Shown: positions 24,883 through 31,149 of the stretch, in pieces
Layout of the letters: each line of letters starts with the position of its first letter
Numbering within the stretch: position 1 is the first letter of the stretch
Source of the DNA: Burkholderiales bacterium
Lineage (GTDB): Bacteria; Pseudomonadota; Gammaproteobacteria; Burkholderiales; Burkholderiaceae_C
Length of the DNA: 59,173 bases
NCBI GenBank assembly: GCA_028868825.1
Contig: JAGWTU010000033.1
Coordinates: 1 to 59,173 of the forward strand
Reading direction: 5' to 3'
Translations under genes and position numbers: made by a program
The notes under the pieces: generated by a model
Seen by the model: only the letters and a program-made list of their open reading frames with translations
Told to the model about the DNA's origin: nothing
Database searches by the model: none

Positions 24883-26358
24883 ATGAGACTGCTGCGACCG
24901 ATGATCGCCCACTGCCTGGCCCTCGCCTTCACTTTGGTATCCGGCCTGGCGACGGCGGCCGACGAGCGCGCCGGCCTGAGCGCCTGCCGCCTCGACGGCG
25001 TCGAGCACGAGGCCTGGTGCGGCAGCCTGAAGCGGCCGCTCGATCCGGCGGCGCCGAACGGCACGTCCATCGAGATCCGTTACGCCGTCCTGCCGGCGCT
25101 GGCGCGCAACCGCAAACCCGATGCGGTCTTCGTCTTCGCGGGCGGCCCGGGGCAGAGCGCGATCGAGCTCGCGGGTCCGCTGGAGCGCTTGCTGGCCCGC
25201 TTGTCGAACCGGCGCGACATCGTCCTCGTCGACCAGCGCGGCACCGGCCGCAGCGCTCCGCTGACCTGCGACGAGGACACACCGACCGAGCCGCTGGCGG
25301 CTACGCTCGACGACCGGCGCCAGATCGAGCGGCTGCGTGCCTGCCGGCAGCGGCTGCAGCGCCTGCCCTGGGGCCGGCTCGACCTCTATCCGACCTGGAT
25401 CGCCGTCCAGGACGTGGACGCCGTGCGGCAGCGGCTCGGGCTCGCGCGAATCGACCTCGTCGGTGCCTCCTACGGCACGCGGGCCGCGCTCGAGTACCTG
25501 CGCCAGTTCCCGCAGGCCGTGCGCCGCGTCGTCATCGACGGCGTCGCGCCGGCCGACATCGCGCTGCCGGCCTCGTTCTCGACCGACAACCAGGCCGCGC
25601 TGGACGCGCTGCTCGCCGCCTGTGACGCCGACACCGATTGCCGGCGCCGCCACCCGAACCTGCACGCCGACTGGGAGGCGCTACTCGCGCATCTGCCGCG
25701 CACGGTGGAGGTCGCGCAGCCGGTCAGCGGCGTGCTCGAACGCCTGACGATCACGCGCGAGATGCTGCTCGGTCTGGCGCGATCGCCGCTGTATGTGCCG
25801 GCGCTCGCGGCGGCGCTGCCGGCGGCGATCGAGGCCGCCGCCCAGGGCCGCTTCGACGCGCTCGTCGCCCTGGGCACCGCGCTCGGCGGCAACAGCGACG
25901 CCAAGCTCTACGCCGGCATGCATTACGCGGTCGTCTGCGCCGAGGACCTGCCGCGGCTGCCCTTGTCGAAGGACCGCCCCGGCGTCGATTTCGACGAGGT
26001 CTTCGCGCGCCAGTATCGCGAGGTCTGCGCCGATTGGCCGCAGGCGCGGATTCCGGCCGCGTTCTACGACATCCCTCCGACGCGCTCGCCGGTGCTGCTG
26101 CTGTCGGGCGGCGCCGATCCGGTGACGCCGCCGCGCCATGCCGAGCGCGTCGCGCGGTCGCTGGGCCCGCTGGCGCGCTCGGTCGTCGTCGCCCAGGCGG
26201 GCCATGGCGTGATGTCGTTGCCCTGCATGCGCGACGTCGTGTTTCATTTCATCGACGCCGAGGAAGACGCGGCGGCGCTGCGCGTCGACGCCGGCTGTGC
26301 ACGCGGCCTGCCGCGCCCGCACGCCGCGGTGCCGGTCGGATCGGCGGCGTGGCCATGA
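24883..26358 (+). CDS. Exported alpha/beta hydrolase (S33 tripeptidyl aminopeptidase-like)
   Basis: This is a serine hydrolase of the S33 aminopeptidase type. The 491-aa product starts with a signal peptide (CLALAFTLVSGLATAADERA). VFVFAGGPGQSAIELAGP is the oxyanion region and VLVDQRGTGRSAPLTC follows. The nucleophile elbow is GASYGTRAALEYL. The acid is in LLLSGGADPVTPPRHAE and the His in VVVAQAGHGVMSLPC. Paired Cys residues suggest periplasmic disulfides. The stop overlaps the ATP-binding gene (ATGA), so hydrolase and ABC transporter form one operon. The substrate is unknown; a peptide is likely from the family. Confidence 0.88.
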   Translation: MRLLRPMIAHCLALAFTLVSGLATAADERAGLSACRLDGVEHEAWCGSLKRPLDPAAPNGTSIEIRYAVLPALARNRKPDAVFVFAGGPGQSAIELAGPLERLLARLSNRRDIVLVDQRGTGRSAPLTCDEDTPTEPLAATLDDRRQIERLRACRQRLQRLPWGRLDLYPTWIAVQDVDAVRQRLGLARIDLVGASYGTRAALEYLRQFPQAVRRVVIDGVAPADIALPASFSTDNQAALDALLAACDADTDCRRRHPNLHADWEALLAHLPRTVEVAQPVSGVLERLTITREMLLGLARSPLYVPALAAALPAAIEAAAQGRFDALVALGTALGGNSDAKLYAGMHYAVVCAEDLPRLPLSKDRPGVDFDEVFARQYREVCADWPQARIPAAFYDIPPTRSPVLLLSGGADPVTPPRHAERVARSLGPLARSVVVAQAGHGVMSLPCMRDVVFHFIDAEEDAAALRVDAGCARGLPRPHAAVPVGSAAWP

Positions 26359-27122
26359 TCGAGGTGCGCGACCTGCACAAGCGCTTCGGCAGCGGCCGCG
26401 GTGCCAAGGCGCGCGAGGTCGTCGCGCTGGCCGGCGTCTCGTTCAGCGCCGGCGATGCCTGCATCACCGGACTGCTGGGGCCGAACGGTGCCGGCAAGAC
26501 GACGACGCTGCGCATCGCCGCGGCCCTGATCCGGCCCGACGCCGGCACGGTGCATGTCGACGGCATCGACGTCGGCGCGCGGCCCGGCGCGGCGCTGGCG
26601 CGCATGGGCGTGCTCAGCGACGCGCGCGGCCTCTATCCGCGGCTCACGGCGCGCGAGAACATCGTCTATTACGGCCGCCTGCAGGGCATGAGCGCCGCGG
26701 CGGCCTCGGCCCGTGCCGACGCCGTGGCCTCGATGCTCGAGATGCAGGGCCTGCTCGACCGCCGCACCGACGGCTTCAGCCAGGGGGAGAAGATGAAGAC
26801 CGCGCTGGCCCGCGCGCTCGTCCACGACCCGGCCAACATCGTCCTCGACGAGCCGACCAACGGGCTCGACGTGCTGGCGACGCGATCGCTGCGCGAGACG
26901 CTGCGCCGGCTGCGCGACGACGAGGGCAAATGCATCGTCTTCTCGACCCACATCATGCAGGAGGTCGAGCGGCTGTGCGATCGCGTCGTCGTCGTCTCGC
27001 ATGGCCGCACCGTCGCCGACGGCACGCTCGCAGAGCTGCGCGCGGCGACCGGCCAGGACGACTTCGAGGAGACCTTCGTGCAACTGGCTTTCGCGAGCGA
27101 ACTGCGCGGGGAGTCAAAGTGA
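26355..27122 (+). CDS. ABC transporter ATP-binding protein (NatA-like)
   Basis: This is the ATPase subunit of an ABC-2 type exporter. The 255-aa product has Walker A GLLGPNGAGKTTTLRI near residue 40. The signature is slightly unusual, DGFSQGEKMKTALARALVH (FSQGE rather than LSGGQ), as in NatA-type proteins. Walker B is NIVLDEPTNGLDV, with the switch His in CIVFSTHIMQEVERL. It overlaps the hydrolase gene by four bases and the permease gene by GTGA, indicating a coupled three-gene operon. Confidence 0.92.
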   Translation: MIEVRDLHKRFGSGRGAKAREVVALAGVSFSAGDACITGLLGPNGAGKTTTLRIAAALIRPDAGTVHVDGIDVGARPGAALARMGVLSDARGLYPRLTARENIVYYGRLQGMSAAAASARADAVASMLEMQGLLDRRTDGFSQGEKMKTALARALVHDPANIVLDEPTNGLDVLATRSLRETLRRLRDDEGKCIVFSTHIMQEVERLCDRVVVVSHGRTVADGTLAELRAATGQDDFEETFVQLAFASELRGESK

Positions 27123-28297
27123 TCGCGATGCTGCTGCGCCGCTCTTGGATCGTCTACCTCAAGGAGCTGGCCGATGCGCTGCGCGATCGGCGCACGCTGG
27201 CGATCGTGCTCTTGAGCTCGGTGGCGATCGGGCCGCTGGTGCTGATGCTGGTCTCGACGCTGGCCGCCGGAAACGAGAAGCGTGCCGAGGCCCGCGTCGT
27301 CCTCGCCGACGGCATCGAACGCGCGCCGACGCTGCGCAATTACATCGAACGCCAGACCTACACCGTCCGCCCGCCACCGGCAGGCTACGAGCAGCAGCTG
27401 CGCGAGGGCTCGCTCGGCGATCCGGTACTCGTCGTGCCGCCGAACTTCGAGGCCGACCTCGTCGGCGCCAAGGCGCCGCGGCTGCGCCTCGTCAGTGCCA
27501 GCGGCAATCGACGCGCCCAGGGGGGCCTCGGCGCCGTCGAGGGGCTGCTCAGCGGCTTCAACCGCGAACAGGCAACGCTGAGGCTGGCGCTGCGCGGCGT
27601 CGCGCCGGCACTCGTCGAGGCGGTGCGGGTCGAGAACTTCGACCTGGCCGACCCGGCCGCGCGGGCCGCGCAGCTCGCGACGATGGTGCCGTTCTTCGTG
27701 CTGATGGCGGTGCTCTATGGCGCCACCGGTGCGGCGCTCGACACGACCGCGGGCGAGCGCGAACGCGGTTCGCTCGAGCCGCTGCTGATGAATCCGGTGC
27801 CGCGGCTGGCGCTGGCGCTGGGCAAATGGGGCGCGGTCGCCAGCGTCGCGATGCTGATCGCGCTGCTTTCGTGCCTGAGTTTCCTGCCGGGCCAATGGCT
27901 GCTGCGCAGCGAGACGCTGGCGGCGATGTTCCGCTACGGCGCGGCCGATGCGGCGGTCTTCGTCGTGCTGCTGACGCCGCTGGCGGGCATGCTGGCCGCG
28001 TTGCTGATGGCCATCGCGATCCGCTGCAAGTCCGCCAAGGAAGCGCAGGCGAATGTCGCGGTCGTGCTGCTGGCCTTCTCGATGCTGCCGATGGTGTCGC
28101 TGATGGACCCGGAGGGCGACAAGCCCTGGCATTACTGGGTTCCGGGGCTGGCGCAGACGACCCTGATGGGTCGCGTCGTGAAGGGCGAGGCGCTGAGTTG
28201 GGTCGCGGTGCTGCCGTCGTTCGTCACCGGGACCGTCGTCGTCGTCCTCGCGCTGGCCTACGTGGTGCGCACGCTGCGCCAGGCGGCTTTGAAGTAG
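27119..28297 (+). CDS. ABC-2 type transporter permease (NatB-like)
   Basis: This is the membrane subunit paired with the preceding ATPase. GTG 27119 overlaps the ATPase stop (GTGA) and gives 392 aa; ATG 27128 is an alternative. One membrane segment near residue 30 (TLAIVLLSSVAIGPLVLMLVSTLA) is followed by an extracytoplasmic domain. A C-terminal bundle of about five helices follows, with GERERGSLEPLLMNPVPR, the NatB/YhaP-type coupling loop. NatAB exports Na+ in Bacillus; here the substrate is unknown. Confidence 0.9.
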   Translation: MIAMLLRRSWIVYLKELADALRDRRTLAIVLLSSVAIGPLVLMLVSTLAAGNEKRAEARVVLADGIERAPTLRNYIERQTYTVRPPPAGYEQQLREGSLGDPVLVVPPNFEADLVGAKAPRLRLVSASGNRRAQGGLGAVEGLLSGFNREQATLRLALRGVAPALVEAVRVENFDLADPAARAAQLATMVPFFVLMAVLYGATGAALDTTAGERERGSLEPLLMNPVPRLALALGKWGAVASVAMLIALLSCLSFLPGQWLLRSETLAAMFRYGAADAAVFVVLLTPLAGMLAALLMAIAIRCKSAKEAQANVAVVLLAFSMLPMVSLMDPEGDKPWHYWVPGLAQTTLMGRVVKGEALSWVAVLPSFVTGTVVVVLALAYVVRTLRQAALK

Positions 28298-28304
28298 GCC
28301 GTGC

Positions 28305-28724
28305 TCAGGACCAGGAACGCGAATCGAGGGCGCGCCGGACCTCGCGCTGCCAGGGCAGCTCGTGCAGCAGGTGGTTGAGGAAACAGGCGGCTTCGTGCGC
28401 CGTCAGCACTTCCCCGCCCTCGCCGATCAGGCGCAGATTGGTGACGACCGACATCGGGTCGGCGATGGCGACCACGCCACGGGTCAGCTCGACCCAGTCC
28501 CAGGCCATGCCGGCGGCACCCAGGTCGCCCTGCGCGGCCCAGACCGTCTGGCCGGTCGCGCTGCCGGGTACGTCGTCGTAACGTGCGATGAGCGTGCTCA
28601 GATGCTCGAAGCGCGCCGGCGTCGGCTCGCGAGCCTGCCACAATAGGGGTGGCCACGCGCGTAGCGACCAGGCGGTGGCAGGGAGCTGACGATGATTCGA
28701 AATACTGTTCGCGTTGTGCTGCAT
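28305..28724 (-). CDS. RsaM-like quorum-sensing modulator (DUF4902-type), putative
   Basis: RsaM proteins of Burkholderia and Pseudomonas tune AHL quorum sensing and sit beside luxR/luxI genes. The 139-aa product has TVWAAQGDLGAAGMAWDWVEL, VVAIADPMSVVTNLRLIGEGG and ACFLNHLLHELPWQREVRRAL, which I recall as the RsaM pattern (AWDW.E, ADPM, LPWQ). The ATG at 28724 is preferred over TTG at 28730; no clear ribosome site is seen. It is divergent from the luxR gene, with a lux-box-like dyad midway. Assignment is by memory of motifs plus context and needs a profile search. Confidence 0.6.
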   Translation of the reverse strand: MQHNANSISNHRQLPATAWSLRAWPPLLWQAREPTPARFEHLSTLIARYDDVPGSATGQTVWAAQGDLGAAGMAWDWVELTRGVVAIADPMSVVTNLRLIGEGGEVLTAHEAACFLNHLLHELPWQREVRRALDSRSWS

Positions 28725-28758
28725 GGCCAAATGGTTGGTCAGCAGGGCAAAATCGGAA

Positions 28759-28778
28759 AGCTGTAAACCCTGTCAGGG
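28759..28778. promoter_or_regulatory. lux-box-like dyad between rsaM-like and luxR-type genes
   Basis: AGCTGTAAACCCTGTCAGGG contains the core CTG-N10-CAG. It lies 34 bp from the rsaM-like ATG and 35 bp from the luxR ATG, so one dimer could influence both genes. No clear -10 sequence is seen on either side. Confidence 0.55.
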
Positions 28779-28813
28779 CTCCCGGCTCCAGGGTCGGGCG
28801 GGCAAGGAGAGAG

Positions 28814-29527
28814 ATGCTCCCGGGTGCATACACGAACGTCCTTCAGGCTCGCAGTCGCGACGAGCTTCGAGATGAAATCGTTCGCTTTACTCGAGGCCTC
28901 GGATTCAATACGGTCACAGCCATTACGATGGTTGAGCATGGACTCGGGCGCAACGAGGTCTACATCGTCGACAACACGCCCGTGGCCTATGCCGAGGCCC
29001 ATCTGGATGAGGAAACCAGCCGGCGGGACCCGATCCTGCGCCATTGCCGTCGCCAGTCGATGCCCATCATCTGGGACCAATCGACCTATGTCGAGCGCGG
29101 CGCCGGCGACCTCTGGGAGCATCAGGCCCGATTCGGCTATCGCACGGGCATCGCCATGGCCTTGCATTTGCCCGAGGGCAAGCATTTCGTGCTGGGTGTG
29201 GATCGCGATCAGGCCCTGCCTGGCAACAGCGGCGAATTGCAGCGGCTGGTCGCGGACCTGCAATTGTTCGCGGTGCACGCGCAGGACGCGGCCATGCGCT
29301 TATTGCTGCCGCTCGCGCATCGGCCCGAGCGGCCTGCATTGACGCCGCGCGAGCTGGAATCATTGCGCTGGACGATGGAAGGGAAGACGGCATGGGAGGT
29401 CGGCGCACTGCTGGGCATCAGCGAGCGGACGGCCGTGATGCACGTCAACAATGCGATGCACAAACTGGGCTGCATCAGCAAGCATCAGGCGGTCCTCAAG
29501 GCGCTGCGCCTGGGTCTGATCGACTAG
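28814..29527 (+). CDS. LuxR-family autoinducer-binding transcriptional regulator
   Basis: This is a quorum-sensing-type regulator, 237 aa from ATG 28814 (AAGGAGAGAG just upstream). The N-terminal autoinducer-binding domain has RRDPIL (Asp72-Pro73), IIWDQ (Trp87) and RTGIAMALHLPEG (Gly112), matching the conserved Asp, Pro, Trp and Gly of TraR. Counting back from Asp-Pro, the TraR Trp57 and Tyr61 positions are Tyr59 and His63. The C-terminal GerE-type HTH is LTPRELESLRWTMEGKTAWEV through KLGCISKHQAVLKAL. No luxI-type synthase gene is in the window. Lux-box-like dyads lie on both sides. Confidence 0.92.
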   Translation: MLPGAYTNVLQARSRDELRDEIVRFTRGLGFNTVTAITMVEHGLGRNEVYIVDNTPVAYAEAHLDEETSRRDPILRHCRRQSMPIIWDQSTYVERGAGDLWEHQARFGYRTGIAMALHLPEGKHFVLGVDRDQALPGNSGELQRLVADLQLFAVHAQDAAMRLLLPLAHRPERPALTPRELESLRWTMEGKTAWEVGALLGISERTAVMHVNNAMHKLGCISKHQAVLKALRLGLID

Positions 29528-29555
29528 CTCGGCTCGGTCTGCCGGGTGCGACGTA

Positions 29556-29575
29556 ACCTGTAAGAGCTGACAGTT
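29556..29575 (+). promoter_or_regulatory. lux-box-like dyad upstream of the double-glycine peptide gene
   Basis: ACCTGTAAGAGCTGACAGTT closely resembles the classical lux box and has CTG-N10-CAG. A -10-like TTCAAT at 29597-29602 is correctly placed for a class-II LuxR promoter, starting near 29609, about 43 nt before the peptide ATG. Confidence 0.65.
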
Positions 29576-29651
29576 CCGTCGATGATTGCCCGCTGCTTCA
29601 ATGCACTCAATTCGTGTGTTTTTGCACGAACTCACTTGCCGGAGCCGCTCC

Positions 29652-29822
29652 ATGAAGACCTTCCTGAACATCGTTTGCCGCAAGCCCGTCGCCCCGAGTT
29701 TGAAGGCACCTCTGGTGCTGCAGCCCAGCGATCTGAAGAAGGTCAGCGGTGGTCTGCCGCGCGCCGGCGGACTCACGACCAACGGCGTGACCGCCCCGCC
29801 GGCAGGGACGAGCAGCACCTGA
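29652..29822 (+). CDS. Double-glycine leader peptide precursor (bacteriocin or signal peptide)
   Basis: This is a 56-aa secreted-peptide precursor. The leader ends LQPSDLKKVSGG. It has the consensus positions Leu-12, Asp-8, Leu-7, Val-4, Gly-2 and Gly-1 for cleavage by C39 peptidases. The predicted 22-residue core starts LPRAGG and ends GTSST. It has no Cys, is rich in Gly, Thr, Ala and Pro and carries one Arg. GGAG lies 7 bp before the ATG. An upstream ATG at 29586 is in frame but would precede the predicted transcript start. The genes for a membrane-fusion protein and a C39 exporter follow. No modification enzyme or immunity gene is obvious. Confidence 0.8.
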   Translation: MKTFLNIVCRKPVAPSLKAPLVLQPSDLKKVSGGLPRAGGLTTNGVTAPPAGTSST

Positions 29823-29892
29823 TTCGCGATTTTCCCGGGCGGCCATCGGTCGCCCTTTCGCCTGCCCGGGCCGCTGATGCGGCCCGCCGTCG

Positions 29893-31149
29893 TTGGTGGT
29901 AACCGGCACGCGCCCGCTCTTCCGGCCCGAGGCCGTCGAGGCTCAGCGGCAGCAATGGCTCGGCCGCGTCCAGCTCGCGCGGCCGCTGGCCCTGGGTTGG
30001 ATCACCGCGGGCGTCGTCTGCACGGCGATCGCCATCGGCGCGTTTCTGTCACTGGCGCATTACACGCGCAAGGCCACGGTCAGCGGCGTGCTGGCGCCCG
30101 ACCGGGGACTGATCAGGCTCGTGCCGGCGGATGCCGGTACCGTGGTCGAGCGCCGCGTCGCCGTGGGCCAGAACGTGCAGGCCGGCCAGACCTTGTTCAC
30201 GCTCGCGCTGGCGCGGCAGCTGCTGGCCGATCCGGTGCAGTCGCAGGTGCGGCACAGCCTCGACGAGCGCCGCAGCAGCCTGGCCGCGGCCGTGCAATCG
30301 CAGCAGTCGCTCGAGCGCACGCGGCTCGCGGCGCTCGACCGCCGACTGGAAGCGCTGGCGATCGAGCTGGGTCGGCTCGACGCCGAGGCGGCGCTGCAGC
30401 AGCAGCGCATCGGTCTGGCGCAACAGGCGCAGGCGCGGCTGCAACAGCTGCAGGCCGACCATTTCATCTCGGCGGCGCAGGTGCAGACCAAGTCCGAGGA
30501 ACTGCTGGGGCTGGAGGCCGCGGCGCAATCGCTGGCGCGCCAGAAGGCGGCGCTGCAGCGCGACCGCGCCGAGATCGAAGGTGAGCGGCGTGCATTGCCG
30601 CTGGTCACCGGCAGCACCGTCGGCGGCATCGAGCGCGACCTCGCGCAGGCCGACCGCGAGGCCGCCGAGCAGGATGCCGACCGCCATCTCCTCGTACGGG
30701 CACCGCAAGCGGGCACCGTGGCGAGCGTGCTGGCCGACGTGGGCCAGAGCGTGTCGCCGGCCTCGGCGCTGGCGACCATCGTCCCGGCCGGTGCGCAGTT
30801 GCAGGCGCAGCTCTATGCGCCGGGCAGTGCGGTCGGTTTCGTGCAGGCCGGACAGTCCGTGCGCATGCGCTACGAGGCTTTTCCTTATCAGAAATATGGT
30901 CAACAACGGGGCCACGTGCTCGATGTCTCGCGCGTGCCGCTGGGCGCGGCCGAACTCGCCGCGCTGGCGCTTCCGGCAGCCGGTGGCAGCGGCGAGCCCT
31001 TGTTCCTGATCACCGTGGCGCTCGATCGCCCCGCGGAGACGATGCCGCTGGCCGCCGGCATGCGTCTGCAGGCCGACGTCGTGCTGGAGCGTCGCCGCCT
31101 CGTCGAATGGCTGTTCGAGCCGCTCCTGGGCCTGCGGAGGCGGCTGTGA
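29893..31149 (+). CDS. HlyD/CvaA-family membrane fusion protein
   Basis: This is the periplasmic adaptor of a type I-like peptide exporter. The 418-aa product has a short cytoplasmic N-terminus with FRPEAVEAQRQQWLG, typical of CvaA-like proteins, and one membrane segment (LALGWITAGVVCTAIAIGAFLSLAH). The beta-domain has VVERRVAVGQNVQAGQTLFTL. A long Ala/Gln/Leu/Arg coiled coil spans about residues 110-260. The closing lipoyl half is LLVRAPQAGTVASVLADVGQSV. Starts TTG 29893 or GTG 29896 are both weak, with no clear ribosome site. It overlaps the ABC gene by GTGA. No TolC-like outer-membrane partner is in the window. Confidence 0.9.
   Translation: MVVTGTRPLFRPEAVEAQRQQWLGRVQLARPLALGWITAGVVCTAIAIGAFLSLAHYTRKATVSGVLAPDRGLIRLVPADAGTVVERRVAVGQNVQAGQTLFTLALARQLLADPVQSQVRHSLDERRSSLAAAVQSQQSLERTRLAALDRRLEALAIELGRLDAEAALQQQRIGLAQQAQARLQQLQADHFISAAQVQTKSEELLGLEAAAQSLARQKAALQRDRAEIEGERRALPLVTGSTVGGIERDLAQADREAAEQDADRHLLVRAPQAGTVASVLADVGQSVSPASALATIVPAGAQLQAQLYAPGSAVGFVQAGQSVRMRYEAFPYQKYGQQRGHVLDVSRVPLGAAELAALALPAAGGSGEPLFLITVALDRPAETMPLAAGMRLQADVVLERRRLVEWLFEPLLGLRRRL

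Noticed and set aside
28305..28724. Whether the gene beside luxR could be a luxI synthase
   Set aside because: It lacks the conserved Arg/Asp/Glu pattern of AHL synthases and is too short. The motifs fit RsaM better.
29586..29822. A longer 78-aa version of the double-glycine peptide from the ATG at 29586
   Set aside because: That start would precede the transcription start predicted from the lux-box-like site and has no ribosome site. ATG 29652 has GGAG at good spacing.
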